Assembly (NCBI GenBank): GCA_963813375.1
Contig: CAWEYT010000021.1
Span: 124,001 to 188,000 of the forward strand
Source: DASTFY01 sp963813375
Lineage (GTDB): Bacteria; Actinomycetota; Acidimicrobiia; Acidimicrobiales; Ilumatobacteraceae
DNA: 64,000 bases
Direction of reading: 5' to 3'
In this document: in pieces, positions 18,332 through 27,036 of the stretch
How the letters are laid out: every line of letters starts with the position of its first letter
Numbering within the stretch: position 1 is the first letter of the stretch
The notes under the pieces: generated by a model
Databases searched by the model: none
Seen by the model: only the letters and a program-made list of their open reading frames with translations
Told to the model about the DNA's origin: nothing
Made by a program: the position numbers and the translations under genes

Positions 18332-18832
18332 TCAGTTGGGATCCTCGACCTTGACGATCGGGCCCTCGGCGAAGGCCATGACGTCGTAGCCGGGCGACCC
18401 GAACGTGGAGTCCAGGAAGACGGTGACGACGAGCTTGTAGACGCCGGACACGAGCGGGTCACCGGGGTTCTCCTCGGGCAGGGAGAACGGCGGCACGGTC
18501 AGGGTCGTCGAGTACGCGAACGGGGGGTTGGCCGACGGCAGCGGGTTCACCGGGACGTTCTTCGTCACGAGGATCTGCTCGGGGCCTGGGCCCACCGACT
18601 CGGCGTACGCGGTCACGATCCAGTCCGGGGAGTTGATGGCGAGCGCGCTGAGCCACAGCTCGGCGACGTTGCCGTCGATGGCCCAGTCCAGCTTGATCTT
18701 GAACTCACGGGTGGGATCGAGCACGAGGTTGCCGACGCCGATGGCGGGCACCTCTTCGACCAGCACGGTGGACGTGAAGTCGCCCGTGATGGTGAGGAAG
18801 CCCGACGGCACGTTGGGATCGAAGGTGGCCAT
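18332..18832 (-). CDS. Hypothetical beta-rich protein, 166 aa
   Basis: I do not recognise this protein. ATG 18832 follows an AAGGAG ribosome site, and an in-frame extension up to 18949 lacks one. The sequence has alternating hydrophobic strands (FLTITGDFTSTVLVEEVPAI, FKIKLDWAIDGNVAELWLS, SGVYKLVVTVFLDSTFG) and no signal peptide or Cys, suggesting an immunoglobulin-like or beta-sandwich fold. Its neighbours are the SARP gene upstream and the caspase group downstream, all on the minus strand, so it probably belongs to the caspase locus. The DUF4384-like and beta-sandwich content of the locus makes a ligand-binding role possible. Confidence 0.7.
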   Translation of the reverse strand: MATFDPNVPSGFLTITGDFTSTVLVEEVPAIGVGNLVLDPTREFKIKLDWAIDGNVAELWLSALAINSPDWIVTAYAESVGPGPEQILVTKNVPVNPLPSANPPFAYSTTLTVPPFSLPEENPGDPLVSGVYKLVVTVFLDSTFGSPGYDVMAFAEGPIVKVEDPN

Positions 18833-18855
18833 GTCTGCTCCTTGTTGGGGGGATT

Positions 18856-18874
18856 CCCGGCGCATCTCGCCGGG
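18856..18874 (-). other. Small hairpin in the 5' leader of the 166-aa gene
   Basis: Seven-base perfect arms (cccggcg and cgccggg) with a five-base loop, 24 bases before the start codon at 18832 on the minus strand. It would form in the mRNA leader just above the ribosome site. A role in expression control is a guess. Confidence 0.35.
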
Positions 18875-18928
18875 TGCCGTCACCTTCCTCCCCGCTCCTG
18901 AGCCGGCGCTTAATCGGCGCTGTGTCCT

Positions 18929-18950
18929 CGTGTGGCACACGCGCCACACG
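18929..18950 (-). terminator. Hairpin downstream of the SARP gene
   Basis: Arms cgtgtggc and gccacacg (8 bp, perfect) with a six-base loop lie about 36 bases after the SARP stop on the minus strand, in the gap before the 166-residue gene. No T-run follows, so this is a weak terminator candidate. Confidence 0.4.
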
Positions 18951-18985
18951 CCCCCCCCGGCCGGGAGGCTGAACCGGGCTCGGGC

Positions 18986-19859
18986 TCAGACGGCCCCGCG
19001 GGCGCGGATCCGGTCGGCCAGCGCCACGGTCTCCTGGGCGGCGGCCACGCCGAGCTCACGCCCGAGGACCTGCACGATCTGCTCGTAGAGGCGCAGCGCC
19101 ATGTGGGGCTGGCCGAGCCGGGCGTAGGCGACCATGAGGCGGCGGGCGGCCGGCTCGTGGCACGGCTCCTCCCGCAGCACCTGGCTGGAGATGGCGAGGG
19201 CCCGGCGGAGATCGCCCCGCCGCAGGTGCAGTTCGCTGAGCTGCTCGGCGCAGTCGACGGCGCGCAGCCGGAGCTCCTCGCGGCGGGTCACGGCCCACTC
19301 GAGGTACGGGTCGTCCGCCATGAACTCCCCGCCGTAGAGGGCGAGCCCGGTCTCGTACTCGGCGACCGCCTCGTCCAGGCGCCCGTCCGCCGCCGCGAGG
19401 GCACCGAGCTCGCTGCGGCGCTCCAGTTCGGCTGGCGTCGCTCCAGACGTCGATGACGTCGGACAGGCGATAGGTGTCGCCCCGGCATTCGATGACCGCG
19501 CCGCACCACGCCTGGGCCAGTGCCTTGCGCAGCCCGTGCATGGCGACGTGGAGGCTGTTGCGGGCGGCCTCCGGGCTCGACCCGGGCCAGAACACCTCCA
19601 TCAGCAGATCTCGGGGGACCGGTCGCGATCCCCGGTCGACCAGGAAGGCGAGGAGGGCGCGCGTGCGGCGGCTGTTGCCGAGCGGCACCGGACGATGGTC
19701 GATCGTCACCCAGCACCCACCCAGGAGGCGGGCCGAAAGCACGGCGCGGGCGGGTGCCTCCGGGGCTGAGACCGTCGCGGCGAGGGTCGCGGCGACGGCC
19801 GCGGTGTCCAGCCCGAGCGATGCCGGGAGGACGTGTTCGAGGTGCGCGGTGGTCATCAT
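18986..19859 (-). CDS. SARP-family transcriptional activator (frameshift near 19435)
   Basis: Small SARP of about 290 residues without an NB-ARC ATPase. The N-terminal winged helix of the Trans_reg_C type reads LLGGCWVTIDHRPVPLGNSR, then RTRALLAFLVDRGSRPVPRD and NSLHVAMHGLRKAL. The C-terminal BTAD domain reads LALYGGEFMADDPYLEW and YARLGQPHMALRLYEQI. The frame changes around 19428-19440 (DVWSD to AELERRSELG). The start is one of the two adjacent ATGs at 19859/19856. SARPs bind direct repeats and recruit RNA polymerase. It is the only regulator in the caspase group and is the likely activator of the M15, CHAT and caspase genes. Confidence 0.8.
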
Positions 19860-19961
19860 CGGGCCAACCGGCCTCCTTCGGGCGCACCGGACGCGGCGCG
19901 CCATGGGCAATGGTACGGAAGAGCACGCGGACGGGTTCGGAGATACACCCCTTCGTCGCAG

Positions 19962-21557
19962 TCAGCCGAGACCGCCCAGCTCCCGCACCACGTTGAGCGT
20001 GACCTGTTGGACCAGCGGGTCCTGATCGAGCCCGAAGGACCAGTCGGTCGTGCCGGCGTTGAAGACCCGGCCCCGGCCCCGTTGGAACGTGCCCATCACC
20101 GCGTGGCCGTGGGCGACGCGGGCCACGTTGGCCGGCGATGCGTCGCCGAAGAGGACCATCGCCACCGCTTCGAGGTCTCCTGGCGGCTGCGTACTACCCC
20201 ACAACGCCGCGGGTGCCTCGCAGTGCTCGGCCGTGATGGACAGCAGGCGGGCTGGGGCCGTCCCCAGCACCTCGAACCCGTCCGGGGTGCCGTCGGCGTA
20301 TGTGGGCACCGGCAGGCCGTCGACCATGGTCAGCTCGCAGCCGTCGACCTCGTAGGCCACGATCCGGTCGTCTCCGCCGAGCACGTCCCCGTAGCGGAGC
20401 CCGGTCCCGGCGAAGAACGGGTGCTCGGAGCGGTGCACGGTGTAGCCGCCGGAGCTGCGCGGGGTGGCCTCGCCCACCCGCGCGTAGCCGCCCCTGGTGA
20501 AGCTGAGCCCCGTGGTGAGGCACTCCGGCCGGCCGACCACCGGTGCGGACCAGATGGTGGTCAGGTACCGGCGATCCGCGGTCCGAGCGACCGGGTCGTC
20601 CTTGCCGGCCCGCATCTTGTGACACACCATGGTCCGCCCGTCGTCCTCGTAGCGCACCTGCCAGAAGGAGGTGTTCCCCGAGAAGATGGCCCACGAGCCA
20701 CCGCCGTCGACGAACGCGTCGGCGCTGTCCCGCATGCCCCACGACCAGTACTCGTCATGGCCGACGCTCAACAGCAGGCGATGGCCGTCGAGCACCTCCG
20801 GATGCAGGTCGAGGTCCGAGTTGATCGCGTAGTCGAGCGCCACCCCGGCGGACTCGGCCCAGCGGACGAAGCGCCGCTCCCAGCTGTGCCAGCCGCCCGA
20901 GGCGCACCACAGCGGGTACTCGTTCTCGCGGAGATAGGCCGGGAGCCGGCGGTGCTCCTCGTCGGGCTCCCGCTCGACGCTGCCCACGCGGCCGTCGTAG
21001 TCCACCTCGTCCGGTGCCGCCGGCCGCCGCACGTACCCGCGCTCGAGCGGTCGGGTGAAGGACACCCGGTCCGCCCCGCTGTAGAGGCAGCGACCGCCCC
21101 ACTGGTTGTAGGCGTTGTACGTGTTGGTGGCCAGCACCAGGAGCGCCGGAGCCGGTGTCGCCGGCGCGCCCTGGACGACGAAGAACGCCTGCGAGGACCG
21201 CCGGCGCTCGTCCTCGCCGGCCGGCAGGTCCTCCGCCACGAGGTCGATCTCGTAGAAGCCGGAAGGCCACGACGGGTCGATCGGCACCGTGAAGGACACC
21301 GGCCACTCGCACCCGGTGGCCCACGCCCGGTCCGGCACGTCGCGCTCGGTGCCGCTGATCCCGGGTTCGGTCCACACGACGTGCCGCTCCCGCCCGACCC
21401 GCGCCACCTCGGCCGTGAAGCGACCCACCCGGCTGGAGCAATGGACGGCCACCTCCTCCCCGGGCCGGTAGCTCAGGCGCTCGGGGTAGCCCTCGACCAC
21501 CGGCCAACGGGTGTAGTGGCGAGAGGCGAGAGGCGGGTTGGCGGTGGGATCGGTCAT
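19962..21557 (-). CDS. DMFase large-subunit-like protein (N,N-dimethylformamidase beta-subunit-like C-terminal domain)
   Basis: 531 residues. The first 130 form a beta-sandwich (LSYRPGEEVAVHCSSRVGRF, WPSGFYEIDLVAEDLP). The rest matches the amidohydrolase-like domain of DMFase large subunits, with LLVLATNTYNAYNQWGG, ALDYAINSDLDLHPEVL, LLLSVGHDEYWSWGMRD, FSGNTSFWQVRYE and GRGRVFNAGTTDWSFGL. In DMFase an iron is bound by residues of this domain; Tyr, Glu and His candidates lie in GHDEYWS, but I cannot assign them firmly. No small subunit gene is nearby, so the substrate is probably not DMF. A leaderless promoter TACGCT sits seven bases before ATG 21557. Confidence 0.8.
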   Translation of the reverse strand: MTDPTANPPLASRHYTRWPVVEGYPERLSYRPGEEVAVHCSSRVGRFTAEVARVGRERHVVWTEPGISGTERDVPDRAWATGCEWPVSFTVPIDPSWPSGFYEIDLVAEDLPAGEDERRRSSQAFFVVQGAPATPAPALLVLATNTYNAYNQWGGRCLYSGADRVSFTRPLERGYVRRPAAPDEVDYDGRVGSVEREPDEEHRRLPAYLRENEYPLWCASGGWHSWERRFVRWAESAGVALDYAINSDLDLHPEVLDGHRLLLSVGHDEYWSWGMRDSADAFVDGGGSWAIFSGNTSFWQVRYEDDGRTMVCHKMRAGKDDPVARTADRRYLTTIWSAPVVGRPECLTTGLSFTRGGYARVGEATPRSSGGYTVHRSEHPFFAGTGLRYGDVLGGDDRIVAYEVDGCELTMVDGLPVPTYADGTPDGFEVLGTAPARLLSITAEHCEAPAALWGSTQPPGDLEAVAMVLFGDASPANVARVAHGHAVMGTFQRGRGRVFNAGTTDWSFGLDQDPLVQQVTLNVVRELGGLG

Positions 21558-21581
21558 CGGGCCGAGCGTACGATCCCGCCG

Positions 21582-22100
21582 TCAGGCCGTCGTCTCGACC
21601 AGCCGTCCGTCCTGTACCTGGTAGACGAAGCCGCGGATGAGATCCTTGCCGCCCACGAACGGGTTGATCCGGAGCCGGCGGATGGACTGCCGGACATCCT
21701 GGAACGGGTCCTTGAAGCTCTCGATCGCCCATTCCGGCCGCAGCCCGGTCTCGGCCTCGAGCTCGTCCTTCAGCGAGTCGTCGACGATCTTCTGCAAGCC
21801 GCAGTCCGTGTGATGGATGAGGATGATCTCGCGGGTGCGGAGCAGTCGCTGGGAGAGGACGATGGAGCGGATCACGTCGTCCGTGACGACGCCGCCGGCG
21901 TTGCGGATGATGTGTGCGTCACCGTGGGCGAGTCCGAGCATCTGGAAGATGTCCATGCGGCTGTCCATGCAGGCGACGATGACCAGTCGCCGGCGCGGGT
22001 ACAGCTCGAGCGTCTGATCGCCATAGGTGGCGGCGAAGCGCGCGTTGTTGTCCAGCAGCTCGCCGGCGTTGGGGGCGAACTCGTCCTCGCGCTGGTCCAC
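21582..22100 (-). CDS. Beta-class carbonic anhydrase
   Basis: 172 residues, interconverting CO2 and bicarbonate in the cytoplasm. Zinc ligands and the catalytic dyad are in ACMDSRMD (Cys, then Asp-Arg) and IHHTDCGL (His, Cys). The family strand GDAHIIRNAGG is intact. GTG 22100 is chosen because TACGGT lies six bases upstream as a leaderless promoter; the longer ORF upstream is the shadow of the divergent LLM gene. The two genes share a 36-base start-to-start region. Confidence 0.9.
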   Translation of the reverse strand: MDQREDEFAPNAGELLDNNARFAATYGDQTLELYPRRRLVIVACMDSRMDIFQMLGLAHGDAHIIRNAGGVVTDDVIRSIVLSQRLLRTREIILIHHTDCGLQKIVDDSLKDELEAETGLRPEWAIESFKDPFQDVRQSIRRLRINPFVGGKDLIRGFVYQVQDGRLVETTA

Positions 22101-22136
22101 GACCGGACCGTACCCGGGGAGAGGTAGACAGGCGCG

Positions 22137-22950
22137 GTGAGCACGGGGATCTCCCTGAGCACCATCGGGGTCGACGCGCCGACCCTCGTGGAGGCGGCGG
22201 GCCGCGCGGAGGAGGCTGGTTTCTCCGCCGTCTGGTGCTACGACCACCTTTCCGGCGCGGTCCTGCGGGGTGATCGCAGCCTCGACGTGTGGGCGGCGCT
22301 CGGCGCCGTCGCGACCGCGACCGCCCGGGTCTCGGTCGGCCCGCTGGTGGCCAACGCCACCACCCGCCACCCGGCGCAGCTCGCCGTCGCCGCCGCCACG
22401 GTCCAGTCGCTGTCGGGCGGACGGCTCAGGCTGGGCCTGGGTGCGGGCGCCGGTCCTGGCTCGCCGTTCGCCGTCGAGCTGGAGATGTTCCAGGTGGAAC
22501 CGAGGCCGGCCGGCGAGCGCCGAGCCCGTTTGGAGGAGGTCGTGGCCTTCCTGCGGGCGCTGTGGGACGGGGCCGAGCGCTTCGACGGGCGGTGGGCCGG
22601 CTTCTCGGACGTGCGGGGGGTGATCCTGCCCTCGCCGCCCCCGCCGATCATCCTCGGAGCCAATGGCCCCCGCCTGGCCGAGCTGGCCGGACGGGTGGCC
22701 GACGGGGTGAACTTCCACGCCGCCGAGGACGATCTGGCCGGGCTCGTCGCGACCGTCCACCGCGCGGCCGAAGGCGCCGGGCGGGACCGCGCCCCCGGCG
22801 AGCGTCGAGGGCCCGTTCGAGCCGGAGTGGGTCGATCGGGGGAGCGCGACCCGCGAGCGCTTGGCCGGTCACGGTGTCGCGGAGGTGATGGTGGCCTGGC
22901 GCGCCGACCTCGGTCTCGACCGCATCGACGAGGCGGCGCGCTGGCTCTGA
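22137..22950 (+). CDS. LLM-class F420-dependent oxidoreductase (frameshift near 22795)
   Basis: Luciferase-like TIM barrel. Landmarks are AEEAGFSAVWCYDHLSG near the N-terminus, ARVSVGPLVANATTRHPAQL, GRLRLGLGAGAG, and PPPPIILGANGPRLAELAGR, typical of the F420-dependent flavin-free group. The frame changes in a C-rich run (22788-22806); beyond it the correct tail reads VEGPFEPEWVDRGSATRERL, then VAWRADLGLDRIDEAARWL, and stops at 22950. About 270 residues in total. The substrate is unknown. It is divergent from carbonic anhydrase. Confidence 0.8.
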
Positions 22951-22954
22951 CGTC

Positions 22955-23335
22955 CTACGAGGCCGGCGGTCCGGCCACCACCACGACGTAGCCCTCCGGG
23001 CCGCGCAGCCACACCTCCTGCAGACCCGAGTTCGGGTTGACCAGCGGGCCGTCGACGACGGTCGGCTGGTGCGCTTCGACGCGTCCGAGCATGGCGGCCA
23101 TGTCATCGGTGGCGAACCACAGCAGCACCCCGTTGCCTCGCGACGCGTCGTTCGGGTCGCCGAGCTCCGGGTGCTCGTCGGCCTCCCAGGCGTGGAGCTG
23201 CGCGACCAACGTGTCGCCGTGCATCAGCATCTCGTAGTCGGGGCCGCCGTGTCCGGACGTCAGCCCGAGCACGTCCTGGAACCACTTCGAGCCGGCCTCG
23301 ACGTCGGCCAGCACGACCATCGGCTGCGGACGCAT
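22955..23335 (-). CDS. VOC/glyoxalase-fold protein
   Basis: 126 residues covering one to two VOC modules: MVVLADVEAGSKWFQDVLGL, then PDYEMLMHGDTLVAQLHAWE, LWFATDDMAAMLGRVEAH and EVWLRGPEGYVVVVAGP. Typical metal residues are only partly kept (the final E and the central H are plausible). Such proteins may be dioxygenases, lyases or resistance proteins; no function can be assigned. Its start overlaps the stop of the HdeD-like gene by one base. Confidence 0.8.
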   Translation of the reverse strand: MRPQPMVVLADVEAGSKWFQDVLGLTSGHGGPDYEMLMHGDTLVAQLHAWEADEHPELGDPNDASRGNGVLLWFATDDMAAMLGRVEAHQPTVVDGPLVNPNSGLQEVWLRGPEGYVVVVAGPPAS

Positions 23336-23919
23336 CAGCGCCCGGCGCCGAGGTCCTTGTGGGCGGAGCGCATGCGGAAGCCGACGATGATGTCCGTGAT
23401 CCCCCGCAGGATGGCGGCGGCACCGACCCAGACGACGACCAGCACGACGCCGCGGTAGTTGGACACGGTGTCAGCGTCCGGGCTGATGGCCCAGAAGCCG
23501 ATGACGATGGCGAGGATGCCGGTGATGAGGGTGAGCCACCACATGTCGTCGATGCCGCGGGTGCTGAACGCGAAGACGATGTCGATGATGCCGTAGGCGA
23601 GGAGCAGCCAGCCGACGATGGCCCCGAGCACCAGGAGCGTCTGACCGGGCCAGATGATGGCCATGAAGCCGGCGATGATCGACACGATGCCGAACAGGAT
23701 GTGCAACCACTTCCAGCTCGGCGAGACGTAGCCGACCATCAGTTCCATCATCCCGCCGATGATGAAGCCGATGCCGAAGAACAGGGCCACCGCCCAGACC
23801 GTCCGGTAGTTGAACGACAGGACGAAGAACGCGAAGACGAGCCAGGCGATGCCGGCGGCCAGGAACCAGCCCCAGCCCCGCGTGAGCGTTCGAGCATCCT
23901 CGATCATCGCGCTGGTCAT
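23335..23919 (-). CDS. DUF308/HdeD-like integral membrane protein
   Basis: 194 residues with six hydrophobic segments in three pairs, e.g. WFLAAGIAWLVFAFFVLSF, LFGIVSIIAGFMAIIW and ILRGITDIIVGFRMR. The DUF308 repeat IxxGxMxxxxG appears three times (GGMMELMVG, YGIIDIVFAF, RGITDIIVG). It is a general stress or acid-resistance-associated membrane family (HdeD) without known biochemistry. The start has a strong AGGAGGG site. It is operonic with the VOC gene. Confidence 0.85.
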   Translation of the reverse strand: MTSAMIEDARTLTRGWGWFLAAGIAWLVFAFFVLSFNYRTVWAVALFFGIGFIIGGMMELMVGYVSPSWKWLHILFGIVSIIAGFMAIIWPGQTLLVLGAIVGWLLLAYGIIDIVFAFSTRGIDDMWWLTLITGILAIVIGFWAISPDADTVSNYRGVVLVVVWVGAAAILRGITDIIVGFRMRSAHKDLGAGR

Positions 23920-24047
23920 TCGTCAGCCCTCCTGTCCTGGCCCGTCGGTCGGATCGCCACGTTATGACCTGGCCGCGCCCAGGACGCGCACCCTCCCTGA
24001 CCGGCCCGGCGGGGCGGGACCCGGGCCGCGGCCCCCGGCGAGTGCGG

Positions 24048-25250
24048 CTAGTGAGCGGCGGGGGCGGCGTCGGCCTTCTTCTTGGGCGGCGGCACGCCGA
24101 TCTTCGGGGCCGCGTCGGCGAACTCGGGCCAGCGCCGCCGGCTGACGATCGACAAGAGGCGCAGGAGCTTCATCGCCTTCTCGTCCTCCTGCGCGGGGCG
24201 GGCCTCGATGACACCGTCGGCCAGCATCCGGTTGACGACTTCCTCGCCGAGCTCGGTGCGCACGATCGTGAGGGTCCAGTCGTTGTCCTCGCCGATGCCG
24301 CCGGTGGCGATGTCGGAGTGCTCGGCGGCGAAGTCCGGGCAGCTCGTGCATCCGCTCCTCGTCCAGGCGTGGCACTCCTTCAGATCGACCTCGTGGTACG
24401 AGCCGTCCTTCATCCAGATCTGGAAGACGCCCTTGATGTTCATCTTCACCATGTCGGCCTTCTTCAGCCCGTACTTGGCCTCGAAGAGCTCGGCGAAGAT
24501 GGCGTCGTCGAAGGTCTTGGAGCAGAGCAGGCCGATGTTGAAGAGGAACGGGCGCGACACCTTGCCCGCCTTGCGGTCCCACATGACCGGCGGCGAGCTC
24601 GTCTGACAGCCCATGCCCACGAGGGCCAGCCGGCTGAGGCCCTCGGCCTTGGCCTCCCGCAGCGCCAGCGGGTTGGCGCAGTAGGTGTAGCGGCTGCCGG
24701 CCGTGGCCAGCACCTCGTCCTTGGTCCGGGCCAGCACCGGCTTGGCCTTCCAGGCGTCGTCGGGCTCCACCCCGCTGACCAGCGCGGCCTCGATGTAGTC
24801 GTGCTCGAGCAGCCAGATCAGCATCGCCGAGACGAAGCCCCCGTCCTGGCCCACCTTGTGCTGGTCGGCGTCCACGGCCCGCGTCAGCAGCAGCTGGCGC
24901 CAGATGCCCGCCATCTCGTCGGGCTCGCGCACCCGCCCGAACAGGTGGAGGTCGGCCGCGGGCTCCCACGCCCGGAACCGCGGGCAGGCCCGGGTGCAGG
25001 TCGTGCAGCCCTTCTCGCCATGGATGCAGTTGTCGAGCCCCAGCTCCTCCTCCAGGTGGAAGGGCAGGTACTTGCCCTCCTCGTGCTCGTACCCGATGAC
25101 GTCGTGCGGGCAGGTGACGACGCAGCCCGCGCACCCCGTGCACAGACCGGTGGTGACGACCTCCGCGTACAGCTCCTTCCACTGGGCCGTCCACCGTTCG
25201 GGCTTCGGTGGCGGGGCGGAGGCCGGAGGGACCTCGGAGGTCATCGTCAT
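24048..25250 (-). CDS. Coenzyme F420 hydrogenase/dehydrogenase beta subunit-like iron-sulfur protein
   Basis: 400 residues. N-terminal 4Fe-4S sites: CTGCAGCVVTCP, and further Cys in CIHGEKGCTTCTRACPRF. The FrhB core follows: GGFVSAMLIWLLEHDYIEAA, TAGSRYTYCANPLAL, LVGMGCQTSS and the late site KECHAWTRSGCTSCPDFAAE. FrhB proteins bind FAD and F420 and reduce F420 or an F420-linked acceptor. The Lys/Ala-rich tail is disordered. A leaderless promoter TACGCT lies seven bases before ATG 25250, and the ATG overlaps the stop of the ion-channel gene. Partner subunits are absent from the window. Confidence 0.85.
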   Translation of the reverse strand: MTMTSEVPPASAPPPKPERWTAQWKELYAEVVTTGLCTGCAGCVVTCPHDVIGYEHEEGKYLPFHLEEELGLDNCIHGEKGCTTCTRACPRFRAWEPAADLHLFGRVREPDEMAGIWRQLLLTRAVDADQHKVGQDGGFVSAMLIWLLEHDYIEAALVSGVEPDDAWKAKPVLARTKDEVLATAGSRYTYCANPLALREAKAEGLSRLALVGMGCQTSSPPVMWDRKAGKVSRPFLFNIGLLCSKTFDDAIFAELFEAKYGLKKADMVKMNIKGVFQIWMKDGSYHEVDLKECHAWTRSGCTSCPDFAAEHSDIATGGIGEDNDWTLTIVRTELGEEVVNRMLADGVIEARPAQEDEKAMKLLRLLSIVSRRRWPEFADAAPKIGVPPPKKKADAAPAAH

Positions 25251-26224
25251 GGCGCCAAGCGTAGGTGGACCGGCGAGCGGCGGCGGTAGCCGCCGGTCAG
25301 GCGGTCGGTGGAGCCGGTGGCTCCGGCGGGCTCGGCGAATCCTGCGCGCCTGCGATCCGCTGCGGCGAGGGCGGCCAGGTGCTGCTCGATGGACGCGAGC
25401 TGGGTGCGCACGTGGCCCAACTCGGCCCGCAGGTCGTCCTCGGGCGATCGGGGGCGGAGGCTGTCGCTCCTGCGGACGCCTCCTCCTCCGCCGCAGAGCG
25501 TCGGAACGCGCTGGCCAGGGTGCCCGAGATGACGCCGAGGGTGCCGACGCCGGTCAGCATGAGGAACACCGCCGCCGTCCGGCCCTTCCTGGTCTCGGGC
25601 ACGATGTCGCCGTACCCGACGGTGGTGAGCGTCACGATGCCCCACCACAGGGAGTCCCCGAAGTTGGCGAACTCGGGGTTGACAGGGTGCTCGGCCACGT
25701 ACGCCATCCAGCTGGCGAACAACAGCATGGCGACGGCGAACAGGCCCACCCCGCCGAGGCGGCGGCCGGCCTGCCGAGCCCCGGGGCTGACGAAGAACAG
25801 CCGCACGAGGCGGGCCAGCCGGGCGAGGACCAGGATCTGGGAGCCGCTCGCGCCCGGGAGTCAGGAACCACGGGAGCGGTGAGGATCACCACGGCGAGGT
25901 CGAACAGGCCGACGCCCGTGCGCAGGTAGCGGCGGACATAGCGCATGTGGACGATGCAGGTCGTAGACGAAGACCAGCCAGGTGACGACGTTGACGAGCG
26001 ATGGAGACACGCGAGTCGGTGGCCGCGCGGGAGGCCGCCACGACGATCGGGAGGATGGCCGAGAGCACGAGCGGCAGGTAGATCCGCCGCTCGTGGTCGG
26101 CCAGCTTTCGGGCGGCCTCCGCGGTGCGGCGCCTTCTCGTGGACACGCGCCGACCCGACCCGGCCTGCCGATCGGTCGACCGGTGGGCCTGCGGGTCGAT
26201 CTGCCGGCGCCATCGGCGGTTCAT
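25247..26224 (-). pseudogene. Voltage-gated-type potassium channel broken by four frame changes
   Basis: A six-segment channel can be rebuilt: basic N-terminus; segment RIYLPLVLSAILPIVVAAS; NVVTWLVFVYDL; HMRYVRRYLRTGVGLFDLAV; an S4-like LVLARLARLVRLFF with regularly spaced Arg; LFAVAMLLFASWMAYVAEH; pore WWGIVTLTTVGYGDIVPE with the TVGYGD filter; last helix VGTLGVISGTLASAF; and a coiled coil DDLRAELGHVRTQLASIEQH. These need frame changes near 26010, 25962, 25865 and 25480. The coiled-coil frame ends at 25247, giving an ATGA overlap with the FrhB-like gene, which supports it as the native tail. Decay or assembly error are both possible. Confidence 0.7.
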
Positions 26225-26337
26225 GGTGGCAACTGCGGACGAGGGGATGGTGGACCCTCGCCCTTCACGACCCAGTGGTCAGCGGGTGAACCGCCCTGCT
26301 TGGAAGCGTCAGCGAGCACATGCTCCCACCCGCACGA

Positions 26338-26367
26338 CGGGCCACCCGAAGGGTAGTGGGTGGCCCG
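26338..26367 (-). terminator. Hairpin terminator after padR-type gene
   Basis: Ten-base perfect arms (cgggccaccc and gggtggcccg) with a ten-base loop, starting 19 bases past the PadR-type stop on the minus strand. It lacks a strong T-run but is well placed between this gene and the channel gene. Confidence 0.6.
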
Positions 26368-26386
26368 AGGCGCGCTCCGGCCGGGG

Positions 26387-26914
26387 TCAGTCGGCGATGA
26401 GGAGCTGGTACAGGCGCTTGCGGGCGTCGTCCATGATGCTGGCTGCCTGGTCGACCTGTGCGGGCGTGCCGACCTTGGCCACCTGGCGGGCGGCCAGCGC
26501 GACCTGGCGCAGCAGGCTGAACAGCTTCCCGTAGTTCCCGCCCCGCTCGGCCTGCGCCCAGGGCGTCCCACCGGCCTCCTCGACCCGGCGGTCGGCCTCT
26601 TCCCGGCCGGCGTCGGTGATCTCGTAGATCCGCTTGCCGTCTCGCTCGGCGCTCACGACCAGACCTTCGTCCTCCAGCAACTGGAGGCTCGGGTAGACCG
26701 ATCCCGGCGAGGGACGCCAGGAACCCTCGCTCTTGTCCTCGATGCGCTGCATCAGCTCGTAGCCGTGTCCCGGTCCCTCGGCCAGCGCGGCCAGCAGCGC
26801 CGTGCGGATGTCGCCCCGGCGCCGGCGCCCGTCGCGCCGCCCGGGCGGGCCCCACTCGCCCCGCTCGTACCTGTGCTCGAAGTGGCGCCCTCCGCGCCCT
26901 CGTCCGTCTCTCAT
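26387..26914 (-). CDS. PadR-family transcriptional regulator
   Basis: 175 residues. An Arg/Gly-rich N-terminal tail precedes the winged helix: IRTALLAALAEGPGHGYELM, then SPGSVYPSLQLLEDEGLV and GKRIYEITDAGREEADRR. The C-terminal helices (LLRQVALAARQVAKVG, DDARKRLYQLL) would form the dimer. An AAGGAG ribosome site precedes ATG 26914. It is divergent from a Rieske oxygenase gene; the shared 186-base region holds a 14-bp inverted repeat and a short cgatatatcg palindrome, both candidate operators. The effector is unknown. Confidence 0.9.
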   Translation of the reverse strand: MRDGRGRGGRHFEHRYERGEWGPPGRRDGRRRRGDIRTALLAALAEGPGHGYELMQRIEDKSEGSWRPSPGSVYPSLQLLEDEGLVVSAERDGKRIYEITDAGREEADRRVEEAGGTPWAQAERGGNYGKLFSLLRQVALAARQVAKVGTPAQVDQAASIMDDARKRLYQLLIAD

Positions 26915-26959
26915 GGTGATGCTCCTTCCGTGATCTCTGTCGTTCCGTGTGTCACTTCT

Positions 26960-27014
26960 CGAACGGAGGTGTCAGGAAGTGCCATCGCGGGTCGCTCTTC
27001 GACACCTCCGTTCG
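26960..27014. promoter_or_regulatory. 14-bp inverted repeat between padR-type and Rieske genes
   Basis: Arm cgaacggaggtgtc (26960-26973) and its exact complement (27001-27014) are separated by 27 bases; a further tcact/agtga pair lies just outside. The spacing suits two operator half-sites on separate helical turns better than an RNA hairpin. It sits 46 bases upstream of the PadR-type start and 87 upstream of the Rieske start. Confidence 0.6.
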
Positions 27015-27036
27015 GGGGAGTGATCGTGTGCGGTCA

